Source: Psilocybe azurescens (lineage: Eukaryota; Basidiomycota; Agaricomycetes; Agaricales; Agrocybaceae). From it: a stretch of 51,251 nucleotides of DNA. The stretch is taken from NCBI GenBank assembly GCA_023853785.1, contig JAJIRX010000054.1:1-51251 (forward strand), written 5' to 3'. Every line of letters begins with the position of its first letter. Position 1 is the stretch's first letter. Of this stretch, positions 35,150 through 46,532 are shown in pieces. The position numbers were made by a program, and so were the translations under genes. The notes beneath the pieces are model-generated. The model was given only the letters and a program-made list of their open reading frames with translations, had not been told where the DNA came from and ran no database searches.

Positions 35150-35476
35150 GTTGCGCAGCATTTAATTATGAGGGGTCTAATCAATACTGGCTGTACTTTG
35201 AATGCTCATACAGATTTCACACAACGTGGGCGAATTGTGGGCGAGAAGCATCTCCCATGGGCAGAATCTGACGTTACGACAGTCTTATCTGTCCTTCTTT
35301 ATATTCTCGCGTGCATGGCGGAGTTTGATACTCTGTCCCACAACCTTTATTATCAGCCTGTCATTACCAATATCACAGAAGTCGGAGCTTAGGTGATTCA
35401 CTGGAGCATAGTTCAAGCATACCGAGCAAAGCTGGAATTGAGGGAATACTCTAGTCGGGTGACGATCCAGCTAGGC
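35150..35476. other. Spacer between two transposons
   Basis: About 330 bp between the target-site duplications of the two elements; no gene recognised. Confidence 0.4.
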
Positions 35477-35485
35477 TATTAGTAC

Positions 35486-36335
35486 GGATTAATCTATTTG
35501 GCAACCCCCTTTCCCGTGATGCAACCCGGGTTGCTAAATAAGAATTTTGGCAACATCAGCAACCCGGGTTGCTACATTTATAATTACCTTTTTGGGCTTC
35601 AGTGTCCGACTCGTGCTGCCGTGTAGCCGTGTTGCCGTTGAATCTGCCGTTTTATTAGTCAGCACATCACCCCTTCGTATAATCACGATGATAGTGAACC
35701 TCAACAATTGTAAAAGCTATCTCTTTGAATATTGAAAACATCAATTCAAGCACAGAGGGACCACTGCATACTTATTGCTGCTTCATTTGTCGTACTTGAC
35801 TGAAGAGAGATGTTGAATACAAAGAAAGTACTGACTGTAGTATGCAGTACAACAAATCAAATGTAAAGATTGCAAGCCCAGAAGTTTGCATGTGCAAGGC
35901 TGCTACTATCCCTTACTCGTTCTTCTTTTGATCCAATCTTCATTTTATGATTCCTGATTGGCTGATGATGGCCAATTGATGGGAGGCCTTTTCTCCTCAT
36001 GTGGTTTCCCTCAAAGCGCTTTGTTTTTCCTCAATTAAAATTCACATTCATCAATAATAGAAATATATAAGTGTATATACAAACATTTGTGGCAAGGGGA
36101 GGAGGGCAAGGGTATCAAAATGAAGAATGGGTAGGCTATAAATTTCTATGCGGCAGGCTGCGCTGCTTGAAAAACCTGTGGCAAATGTTATCGTATTTCA
36201 ATCCCCTACTTTGCATGCCGGAACGGCAAAAATGTCATTTATGACGTAAGCAATGAAGCATTCAAGGGGTTTCTCGCATGTTTGTTAGCAACCCAGGGTT
36301 GCAGCGGGAAAGGGGGTTGCCAAATAGATTAATCC
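35486..36335. mobile_element. 850-bp terminal-inverted-repeat transposon with 9-bp target duplication
   Basis: Left end GGATTAATCTATTTGGCAAC followed by CCCCTTTCCCG; the right end read backwards is the same for about 31 bp. Both continue into a GCAACCC-GGGTTGC palindrome. The flanks TATTAGTAC at 35477-35485 and 36336-36344 are identical (extendable to 11 bp if the terminal G/C is counted as host). A perfect duplication and near-identical ends mark a young insertion. A 9-11 bp duplication is most like Mutator-type elements. The inside has no transposase, so it is a non-autonomous/MITE-type element. The palindromic GCAACCCGGGTTGC occurs twice near the left end. Confidence 0.85.
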
Positions 36336-36344
36336 TATTAGTAC

Positions 36345-37749
36345 GGTGCCATTCAAATGGGAAATATAAATACAAAGCATCAGAAGCAACGTTGATTGAT
36401 CTACTGCCATAATCCAGTACCTACATGATCGGGGGACAGCATCGACTTGGATACTATAAAAGACCCTACTTATTTTAAACTACTGAAGTCAGACGAGTCC
36501 AGGTAAATATGTTACGCAAATGTACAGGTCACCCTTCGCGCTGTACTAGCGTGTTGCTTTGACACGACTGATACATATTGGACAGCAATGATAATGACAC
36601 CAATTCATTGTGTATCCGCACATTTGACGCTTATAGCATAGTGGGACGAATGTCTACTTTAATAGCTCTAGCTTTGGCGTCTAGAAGACTTCTGCATATC
36701 AAAGTGCCACATAGTATACCAAATTTCATCTCACTTTATTAAGGCACTTCTCTTTTCATATCCGTTGAGGCTTCCTATCGAACATTTCTGGGGTGGGCCA
36801 TGATGGGAATCATTGAACGTCACAACGAGATGGAATGGCAGTTTGAAGACTCATATTTCTGCAATTCTGTGAATAATCCAAGTATGATCAACACCGGCAT
36901 CGCCATGGCTCACAACTACATTCAATGACAAAGGCAGCGCGTCTTGATCATCAAGAATCAGGTCGAGCCCGGTCGAGCGTAGCACGTAGTTACCATTGAA
37001 GTCGCACGAAGGGTGAACATAGCCACACGGATTACTTTGTCAACTTGGCTGGAAACCCCGAAAAGGACCAGCGCCCTGGGGGAGCCTGTTCTAGTCAGGG
37101 CCTGAAGGCGCCCCGCCGCCCATTCCCCACTCGGACCATAGGGCTCGGCTATTACTATCACTCAAAACCAGTGTATCACTGAGGTAATCCGGATTCTGGA
37201 AGCTGTCATTCCGGGCTTGTTTGACCATAAGGTTAGGGTTGTTAACGCATAATTTATCGGCAAGCCCTTTCCAGGCTGTGCATGACCGAAGGGCCTGGGG
37301 ATATATTCAGCGCAGGACCACGGCCATTATCAACTGAATCAATCACATCCGTGCCTGCGGACTACGACCGTCGACCTCATAAAAAAGTCGGATAAGATGT
37401 TCAACTTAGTTCCACGCAAGTTCCATGTCGGCCTCCGTTAGTCGGATGACTCTACATTTTTCGGGACTTGAGACAAATCCAAGATTGCTGCCATGGATTT
37501 TAAAGTATGCCGACACACATTGAGTCATAGTTTGCTGACGTTCAACAGCTCAGTCTTTCAAGTGGAAATTTGACCCGTCCATGATTTGCGGCATACGAAT
37601 GACATGGCGGGAAAAATGGAAATGATATTGCGGTGCATTCCATGGTTATTTCTTGGAAGAATAATGTAAACAGACTATCGAGGCTTAGGAGGCCTTTGAC
37701 CAGCCACGGGGCCAACGACACGGCCTCGCGGGGTGCTAAAGACCGTTAA
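36345..37749. other. Intergenic, about 1.4 kb
   Basis: No exon chain, RNA gene or repeat family that I can support. A single GTTAGGGTT near 37231 is isolated. Confidence 0.35.
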
Positions 37750-38243
37750 TTAGGGGTAAATCAAAGAGAAAGAATAGTCGTACTCTTCGTTGCGAGGAAA
37801 GTCGTCCTCATCTGAGTCGTCCTCATCCTCATCATCCTCATCAACGAAATCAACCTGCGGCTTTGGGGCATCGACGGGGACATCGGGCGCTAAAGGGTCG
37901 TACGATTATAGTTATGTGTTGTGGGCGCATAAATAATGATTCATACTGGGCTTTGCATTACGAGTATTGCCCTCCTCTGATACCAACTGCTCCCCTGACC
38001 CCTGATTCCGACCTTCCTCAGACTCCTTATCTATCTCGTATGCAGAGGCGCTTAATTCTTCTGAGTTCATTGGCGCCTTTGAATCGGAAAAATTTTCTGG
38101 TCTGGCTCCATTTTCAGTACGATACCTAATGAAAAATTTAATGAGTATTGGCTAGCAGGAATGCTTTGAGGTGCTGCGCTTACAGTACACTCACCTTTCA
38201 CTATCACCATGGTCATTTTTGTCTTGATATCTTCTGCGGACAT
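37750..38243 (-). CDS. Small acidic protein (about 122 aa), unknown function
   Basis: Exons (minus): 38195-38243, 37947-38125 and 37750-37889, with GT-AG introns of 69 and 57 nt. The start at 38243 gives MSAEDIKTKMTMVIVK. Exon 2 gives NFSDSKAPMNSEELSASAYE then IDKESEEGRNQGSGEQLVSE. Exon 3 gives TPDVPVDAPKPQVDFVDED, a run of Asp/Glu (DEDEDDSDEDDF) and PRNEEYDYSFSLIYP. One base is missing at the A5/T4 run 38088-38096, needed to join exons 1 and 2 in frame. Strongly acidic, without Cys or membrane segments. Like the protein at 23338 it begins MSAE and carries an acidic block, but they do not otherwise align by eye. Divergent from membrane gene D, 427 bp apart. Confidence 0.45.
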
Positions 38244-38670
38244 TGAGGTTGATATTCGAGCAGTATGATGTATTACCAGTCCTCCTGTTTATAGTCGTAG
38301 TCACTCATCATCACAATCGATAAGATCATGGCGTGATCATGAGGATACCAGACAACCTTTTATTGCAATCTTACTTTCAACCGGCCTCAAGTAAGGGTCC
38401 TTACGCTCAAATTTCCAGTTGCCAATGCATAGAGCTTATAGAGAACGCAGACATTGATTCAACTACTGCCTTGAACCTGGTTGCGAAGGAATTTGCGTGA
38501 CATAATGTGACCCATGTATAGAGGCTGTGACAATTAAAAACAGCCATAGGTGGCACTGTGCACAGCCCATATTAGTTTACATATAAGTATAGGGAGCGTA
38601 CATCCAAGCTTCTCGAATAACCGCAACCTCTCCTGAACTCCCTCCTCTGCCCCGTTATTAAATATCCCCA

Positions 38671-40494
38671 ATGGCAAATATCAGTAAAGATTCCAAACCC
38701 AGCTTTGTCTCAGGTTCCCTCCGTCCCTCAGTGGCCCAATTTACTGGCAGATATGATGTGACGAAAAAGTAGGTCCTGTAATTCAGCGTATATTTCATTG
38801 CTAACCTTATGCTGCAGAGTACAGCGAGTATCGACAGTCATAGAACCAGGAATGTTTCTTTCGACGCGCGATGCTTCGTAAGTCAGTTCATGCCATGCAA
38901 TAGCCTTGTGTTCTAATTTCTACCTCACCAGACCCACGTACCTGCCTGCGCATTGGTCTCCCTTCATTCACCCGGAAGGCAAACTCTACTTTCACCGAAA
39001 TTCGGGCCTGAGTATCGTCACCGACGCATATCTCTATACCTCTGAAATTGGGGAGCGAATTTGCGCCTGGGCGTCAGTAGTCGAGAAGTTGGCCCAGGAC
39101 AAAGGATTTTTACTTCCCATCGAAGCAGTTGAACTGTTTTTACAACTGGATGGCGAAGACTGTAATTACTACTTCGTTGACCGATCTACACAAACACTTT
39201 TCTGGCTCGATCGACATGACACGACAGAACTTGGTCTGCACCCAACCATTTCTCCCTCACACTTGAGTAAGTCAGGGGCAATAGCTCTCACTATCATCCA
39301 TTAAAATTGGGTTTCTAGGACTTGCTCTCCAAATTCAATATTGGGCGCATGTCGAGAATTTCTGCATGCATATTGGCGGAGTACATCCCAGATGTCTCGA
39401 AGACCTTATTCTTGTATTCTCACATGCTCTGGCTGGTAAGCTCTGTAATACACTATGAATGCTCACGACAATGCTAACAACCGAATCAGACACCCTTACA
39501 TCTAAACTTTCTACATTCCCTTACGAAGCAAAAGACTGTGAAAAATTTCTCAGTCTCTTAACAGCTTCACGAGGTACATACCTTTCTATCTATACTTACT
39601 CGGTGCCAATAATGCTCACTCCGAAACTTTTCAGATCGTACCCGGGATGGTTACACGGTTTCATATGTTGCCCGGTTATGGGGTGTTGTTGGTACGTGAG
39701 GCTGTGTTTTTATGCAGGATACAAATTTCTGACTTGTCAACAGTTTACAACCGATACGAGACTCACTTTGGCCAAGAGCAATCCCGGCTTTCTCGGGATA
39801 CCTCCATTCTTATCGAGCAGGAGACTGAGAGCAACTGGGCTCGGTCAATAGTCTCTTTGATCACATTCCGCGCATCCGAGCGGTATGCAAAGCGTCTTAA
39901 TGAACTCTTCAACGATAAATTTGTTTATGGATCCGACTGGGATTCCTTCATGGCATCCTGCATCAAAGGCTGGCAGAACATCGCCCTTGGATCCGTCGGA
40001 CTTCTTCTGTAAGCGTTCATTCTTGATATATAATATTTCTATGGGGATCCTGATTGTACATCTAGTCTCCATATATTTTGTTTCTTCCTTCCTGTATACC
40101 CTCTGCTGGCTTATCTCTCTTCCTCCCTCGTCGCTCTTGCTTTCGTATCTTCCGCCTTTCTTGTGCACCGTCACGAGAGTCTGGATAAAGCCGGAGCTAG
40201 CCCGGCCCATGACTACCTGTCCACAGTCTGCTCGCCTCGCTTCAAGTTCCAGGGTGTCGCTCTGGTCTACGCTCTTCCCAGGACCTTCTTTTATCGGGTT
40301 CATTATTTGCATTTTTCCAGGCCTTATTTATCCTCTGCCAACACTTTTGTATCATCTCTGCTGCCTCCTGCGTGGGTGTTATCCTATCGCTCCTCCTCGC
40401 TATCCATTATGCCACCTCGGATATCCAGCTCCCTAGTCCCCGAAAGTGGACCAAATACTTTACCCGTACCAAAGACGAAGCCTCGATGGTGTAA
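38671..40494 (+). CDS. WW-like multi-domain membrane protein, divergent paralogue D
   Basis: The start at 38671 gives MANISKDSKPSFVSGSLRPS; the hydrophobic N terminus of the other copies is absent. The WW-like element is HWSPFIHPEGKLYFHRNSG with SIVTDAYLYTSEIG (38950-39050). Then YYFVDRSTQTLFWLDRHD, LALQIQYWAHVENF, a segment without the PYTxEEL block, ARLWGVV, VYNRYETHFGQEQSRLSRDT and WARSIVSLITFRASERYAKR. The membrane part is NIALGSVGLLL, PLLAYLSSSLVALAFVSSAF, DYLSTVCSPRFKFQGVALVY and FCIISAASCVGVILSLLLAI. It ends KDEASMV with stop at 40492-40494. Seven to eight short introns. One T is missing at 40289-40292 (FFLSGSLFAFFQALF restored). Domain order matches A-C, but sequence is much more diverged. 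Function unknown. Confidence 0.75.
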
Positions 40495-42492
40495 TATCTT
40501 GCGCCTACACCTAGAACACTAAATCCTCACATTTTCATTGGTTCGGGAGTCGAATTTGATTGATCCAATGCGCGCTCAACAGCATGCGTTCTACACACCC
40601 TCTATTGGGCTCCATCCAGCTCCCAATAACGCATGGGGCGTTTCCTAGCTAATTGGGTCGCTACATCTCCTTCTCGACAATGGAGGCCCGCCAGCATTTT
40701 CTTGCCAATTAATAGTGACTAATGAATCGTAGGGTCTGTTCCAATAATGTAACATAAAGTCATTGTATGTAGTTTATATCATTGTACATAAAAATATCAG
40801 GAGACACCCAGGGATACCCACATAGTGACTTATACCCTCATGACCAGCACCCCATATGTAGAATCTGTATTACCATTGCATCAATAACCGAAGTTTTATT
40901 GGTCGATGATGAGAAATCTTAAGAAATGCAACTCTGTGATTGGGTCCGAGCCCTCTCGTTACAGCTGATTTGTGATTCGTGAATAAAGATATAGTCCGGT
41001 GATTGCTCAGATTTCACTGATTATACATCTGTACTTAGGTCTGTATAATATTTGAGCGCTAGGCTTACACAAGGTAGTCTGTTCATGTTTCTCTCCTCAG
41101 TACTTCTTATGCCAAATCCAATCGTATAGACTGCAAATAGACTGAATTATTTAAATTTTCAGCATTCTAAACCTACCAATCACAACCAATCGGCCTGATA
41201 TTCATAATTCTTGCGCAGAATGACGGATCATACTGGCATTTTCCAATCCCAACAGCGGGATGACGAGGTTTTGAATGTATCGCACGTTGATAATCAAATT
41301 TGTAAGCACGTAAGTAAGCACGGTAAGTTCCGGATCCCGATCTTTGCCCAAAATCGTCGAGCACTTGCTCCTATATGTACAAACTCAGCACAACTTGGTG
41401 CTGCTGGCACTTGAGGCTCTGCACGAGAGCTTCCTTCCTGGAGCGTTGGAGCTGGTGCTGGGAGCGAAATGTATGGCCACTTTTCGAACCCTGTGCAACT
41501 AGGTCATTCTATTTCTTTAGAAGAATATGGGTACGTACTCCAATGCAATTGCGGAATCGCACAGCCATTAAAACCACACACTCCTGGGTATTTAATTATT
41601 TATCCGCTGCGGTTGTCTTTTCCCATGAACGCTGTGAATCCATTACTTCTGTTTGTATATAAGCACATGTCCGGGCAACATCTCAATATCATATATGATA
41701 ATAGATAGCTTACATAGCTCCCAGGTATTTGCTTATTTTTGTCATCGAATGTGTACGATCGGGCTAATGAAATAAATCTTATCAAAATGTTTCATTCCCC
41801 AAGTAATTTCATATTCGAACCCTATTAATCCTCGACGATTTTCACATTTTCGCCCCAGAATGCCCATTTTTTTCGCTCACCGGCTCCTCTGGAGCCATAA
41901 TACCAGCTCTATGAAAGTCTCGTAGATAATGTACATTAAGATTTAATATTTGATAAAAATACAACCAATATTGCTCATTTTAAGGCCTAGCTAAACATCC
42001 TCTTCAGGCTCCTGCTCTGCCGGTTTTTTCCAACAAAAGCTTTCAAAGCCGCTACAACTTTTTGCTGTTATCTTTGATGTCTCTGAACAATGTCCAATCG
42101 TCTTGAGAGATTTTGAAGCCAGGTTGCCTCCGATGGAGCATGCTTCAGAGTGCACGTAAATGTCGATAGTGGGAGATAATCAAATTGGAGGACGGGAAGC
42201 GGTTGGGCATGTGGGATAGCGCGAAAGTGGGAGCCGAGATAATGTTTGAAAAACTGTACAGAGATATACAAAACACCCATGATGTTCAGCGAGTGTGATA
42301 CATTACTGTGTCGTCCATTTTTTCTGCAAGACTTTGAATATATAGCTTTTACTGAGATTGAGGTTTTCAGAGATTTGAACACAAGATGAATACTAGTAGT
42401 ACATATATATATCTGAGTCCAAGCTCTTGAAATTTGACCGACGCAACATATCTTAATTCTATACAATGTGTACGAAATACAACCTTTGAGGA
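40495..42492. other. Intergenic, about 2 kb
   Basis: Downstream of membrane gene D. No exon chain, RNA gene or transposon end that I can support; AT-rich in parts. Confidence 0.35.
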
Positions 42493-42760
42493 ATGTATCT
42501 AGATAGTGTAGTGGTTAATTTTTTGTTAGAAGTATGCTGCCCACAATTATTATGTTCGAGTCAACCCCTACACAAATTTTTATCCGGAAGCGGATCTGGG
42601 TTGGGCTGGCCAGTCCAATTTCTATCCGGAAATCGTGTCTGGGTTCTGGCCAAAAATTCCCAATTTTTATCCGGATAGTCCTACGGGTTCCAAAAAATTT
42701 TCAAAAATTTCTATCCGGATTGGGATCTGGGTTCAAAGTCTACTTTCAGGGTCCTTCCTC
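42493..42760 (+). mobile_element. Candidate tRNA-derived SINE with ATCCGGA tandem body
   Basis: The head (42493-42572) is tRNA-like. An A-box-like AGATAGTGTAGTGGTTAA (42501-42518) is followed 36 nt later by a B-box-like GTTCGAGTC (42554-42562), the spacing and wording of an Asp/Glu-type tRNA, but no cloverleaf stems survive. The body consists of four imperfect direct repeats carrying TATCCGGA at 42581, 42623, 42668 and 42712 (42-45 bp period), each followed by a variant of GGATCTGGGTT and mostly TGGCC/AAAAATT. No poly-A tail or target duplication could be fixed. It could instead be a fragment of another repeat that happens to carry Pol III boxes. Confidence 0.45.
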
Positions 42761-43363
42761 GACCCGACGATGGCCCAAGACACATAGCCCCTGGATTTGA
42801 TTAATGATCACTTGTTCAAGCCTTCTTCGGGCCACGTACACGAGACCAACACGAGACCCAAGACCCTAGATATCTCGGATTGCCAAAACGTTCCTATGAA
42901 GGGACGGAGTACGCGCTGAATTGAAGCCACAAATCCTTCAAACGATACCCTCGAGAATTGCTAGGAAACGATGCAATTGGCTGCTTTACCATCGGTAGAC
43001 GACAAGCTTTCGAAAACACTGGAAAGGAGTGATTGTTGCGATTGGGCGGCGAATCACGATTATTACTAGGTTTTACAATTACACATACTGGCACGGTTGT
43101 GCAGTACTTGAGTATAGGTGGACAATGGATCTTGGCAATGGGTCTCCAGGCCTATATCATATTTCCCTGGCCACTCACGTCCTCTCACGCCGCGTGGGCC
43201 AATAATTGTGCGTTAGGCTAGGCGAAGGGAGAAACAAATCTGGAAAGCCGATCATGTCTTGGTTTGGGGAACAAGATTATTACATATCTTCCCTCTCCTC
43301 TCCTACTTTCACGATCAACCGACCAGGCTTTACCTTTTCTTTATTATCAACTACGGATTCACT
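42761..43363. promoter_or_regulatory. Upstream region of the alpha/beta hydrolase gene
   Basis: About 600 bp between the repeat and the next start codon. No specific element supported. Confidence 0.3.
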
Positions 43364-44719
43364 ATGCCTCACCTCAAAGTCCAGACCGCGTCGGGCACTG
43401 TTCAGTTTAACTATGTTATCTCGACCCCGGATTCAGAGAACGCACAAAATATTGACCCGTCGCTTCCGACGATCCTCTTCTTGCACCCCGTATATATCTC
43501 CTCTGTCTTATTTCACAGTGAGTCTAGCCTTGGTTTCCTAATAGCGGCCTGGGTGCTTAACACTCATAATTAAAAGACCAATTTGCGAGTCCTCGGGTGA
43601 GGCGCTTCAATCTAGTGGCAGTGGATGCTCGCAGTCACGGCAACACTGTTGGACCGGTCCCACCCAATGCCAGACGCGCAGAAGTTGCAGAGGACGTGTC
43701 GAAAATCATTGTGAGTTGTAATTATTTGTTTGAATGTTTGTCGGGCTGACTAGGGTTCAGGAGACATTGAAACTACCTCAGTGTCACATCGTAGGCATTT
43801 CCATGGGCGCTTGTGTGGCATTGGAGATGGCAGTGAGTCATCCTGAGCAGATCCTCTCCGTGTTTATGGTGTCTCCTCTGCCTTTGGTAGAAGTAGGTCT
43901 AAATTGTTTAACCTCTTCGTCTCTCGTCTCATAGACTCTCGATATTTAGCCTGAAGACGTTGCCTCCGGCCGCCAAGAGATATATGACTGCTGGGTCGCT
44001 GGCCGAAAAGACGAAAATCCAGACGAAGACGCACTGCTCGACGCCATCCTCGGTGCTGTTCAGCTTGGCTTCAACCAAAGTAGTGCAAGCATCGTCTCCG
44101 CGTAAGTTCCCTTGCAACATCACTTCGTCCCTGCTCGCTGATGGACTTGATATATTTCTTTATGATGGCGATTATGTAGACTTGTTCAGTACACCTACCC
44201 CCAGGCGATGAGGAATTGGGCGCCAGAGAATTTCGGTGCCTTGCGGACTGTCTCCGTTGACTTCTTTGTTGACCGTAAACCACACGATCTCGCGCAGTTG
44301 CGCCAGATAGAGTGCCCTGTTCACCTGATCCATTGCGGTGGGGACGTCGCTTACCCTCTACACTACGTCGAGGAACTACGAGATCGCCTCGTCTCAGTCG
44401 GGCTGCACCCCGTGTCTCTCAAGTAAAGGACGCGCCTCATTTTGGTAGCGTTACACATTCGGAAGAGTAAGTGGCTGTTTTGCATTTATTCTCATCATGG
44501 CGAAATCATTGACAATTGTTTTTGAAATCTAATTCGCTTCCCGGCATATCACCTTTTAGAATTAATGCCCTTTTACACGATTGGGTGATGGAACACACCG
44601 ATGGGTCTATACCCCGTGCCAAATCCTTCGTCAAATCACCCTTCGCAGACGACTTGGCCAAGTACGGTCACAGGGAAAATGGAGAGTCTGATTCGGAGGA
44701 CGACCTTGTCCCAGTATGA
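43364..44719 (+). CDS. Alpha/beta-fold hydrolase
   Basis: Exons 43364-43517, 43577-43710, 43761-43892, 43950-44101, 44180-44466 and 44560-44719, all GT-AG; 339 aa when one missing base is allowed. The start MPHLKVQTASGTVQFNYVIS leads to LPTILFLHPVY (oxyanion-side HP), FNLVAVDARSHGNT, CHIVGISMGACVALEMAVSH (nucleophile elbow G-I-S-M-G), HLIHCGGDVAYPLHY (acid Asp) and DAPHFGSVTHSEEIN (catalytic His). The C terminus is acidic (ENGESDSEDDLVPV). The single break is near 44415-44425, between LHPVSL and QVKDAPHF, one base short. Substrate class cannot be named; it resembles proline-iminopeptidase/3-oxoadipate-lactonase-like hydrolases common in fungi. No neighbour clarifies its role. Confidence 0.85.
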
Positions 44720-46159
44720 ACATTTGGACAGGGCGCCTCTCCTCCAAGCCCTTCCCGACTACCTACACACTCAGGCCTGTTTCGCCCGCCGAGATTTGCA
44801 TTTGCTTTCGACCTTCATTCTAACCTTCATTTCTTTGCTTTGCCCCATGTATTACTCGCGGCCAGATCCGTATCCCTATTTAACTTTCAAATTATCTTGT
44901 AGTTGTACACTGCAAGGACTCTCTGTAGAATTCTGTTCGCCTTCACTAAATATATCTGACAATTGTCCTGGTAACAGTACTACCGTTCTTGACTTTCACC
45001 TTAAGGAGTATATAATTCCTGGCTCTTGGTGGGCTCTGCATTTCAAATGTCAGCGCCTCTGTCACCTATCCTCTTCTAAGGCCTTGACCGTGCCATGTAG
45101 CTTTAATTTCCTATCAGGCAAGTAAAGAAATCACACACTTAAACTGCGCCCGCTCGCCGCAATGAAGTTCGAGCTACGCGTGGGCTATGCTTGATTCCCA
45201 TATGCCTTGTATTTCACATAAGTCAGCCACCCTTCACCAGTGATCAAATACAAAGATGACAACAAGCACAGTAAACGCATCCTCATTTCCGGTCCCCAAG
45301 TGAACTGCCGACCCATTCTCGTTCGTTTTTAATTTTAGTGAAAAATACGCACGCACTAGCAGCACTTATGTTTTTCATTGGCTGCAAACACCCCTACTTG
45401 TTCTATTACTAGGGTCCGCTTTCACTGTTCAGTACACGCCTGCCCTCAGCGGCCGGTTATGCATCCTTGAATCCACTGCCTCGAAAGTGATCGATCATGG
45501 AGTAAGTATATGCAGCTGCTTGCCCTTTGCCTTTGCCCTCACGAAATCCGAACGGGGCGGCCTCGTATATGTATGGTATCTTTGAGCCGCTGAACGCCGT
45601 CGTGTTGGGTGTAATACAAGTATTGTAAGTTAGCTGACAGAGAAAATTAATCGACCTCATGCCCCGACGGATGAATCGGCCGCATCTACTAAATTTTCCA
45701 ACCTCCGGTGTCATTCAACTGACAATTGAGATCTCAGAGCAGCACCCGTGGGCTCACTGGGCAGCGTCGAATCAGTGACGCGGCTTGATTTTATGACTGC
45801 TGCAATGGCTGTATTGAGTCTGAGTACTGAGTTTTATCAACGGCGACTCTGATCACGCTAATGATGATGAGATAGCCAAACTTTCGCAGGTCTAAAATTG
45901 GCAGAGTGTGTACTTATTTTTGGACCCACAAATAACGGGTGTTGGGATCTGACATGGAAAATACTCGAAAGAAAAAGTACTGCATTGCTTTTTCAGTAAG
46001 CCCCACCCAGTGTGTGAGGCAGGGATAGATAGATGGATTGTAATTTGGAGTAGCTCCAATTCGAATGGCGAGAATCATAATCGAGAGCTATTTTTTAACG
46101 TTTCGAACATGGCCTGGACTCTAAAGAACGCCACAAGGCAATACATATGTAGCCACTGT
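44720..46159. other. Intergenic, about 1.4 kb, one weak minus-strand frame
   Basis: A minus-strand open frame at 45457-45714 (85 codons, ending HFRGSGFKDA) might be an exon of a small gene, but I find no supporting domain or splice partner. The remainder shows nothing recognisable. Confidence 0.3.
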
Positions 46160-46356
46160 GGAACAATTGGCATACGCGCGCAACATTCCACATATACTCC
46201 ATAGTGGACAGATGCATATTAGGGTTCTAGAAAATTTGACGAAGGCAAGGGACATTTGGCATACGTGCGCCAACATTCGACATATGCTCCATATTGGATA
46301 GACTCTGATGCGTATTAATATTCGGCGCATGCAGAAAAAAAATTCACAATGGCAAA
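46160..46356 (+). repeat. Tandem duplication, unit about 90-100 bp
   Basis: Unit 1 (46160-46249) begins GGAACAATTGGCATACGCGC; unit 2 (46250-46356) begins GGGACATTTGGCATACGTGC. Both continue CAACATTC.ACATAT.CTCCAT and end in AAAATT...AAGGCAAG / AAAATTCAC...GGCAAAG, with about 80% identity by eye. It lies just downstream of the folate cyclo-ligase gene and has no coding sense. Confidence 0.65.
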
Positions 46357-46532
46357 GCACTTGCGTATGCCATATCAAACGATCACAACTTTCGGCGAGA
46401 CTTACGACAGACGCATGGTTTTGTTGGGGCTGACATATTTGCGTCTTTGAATAGGCTGTCAGGATTCAGGATTCGATTTCATTTCATTGTAAGGAGCAAA
46501 AAAGAGAGGAAGAAATGGAAGCATGGGGATGT

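Noticed and set aside
37228..37245. Telomere-like TTAGGG motif
   Set aside because: Only one copy, with no array; expected by chance.
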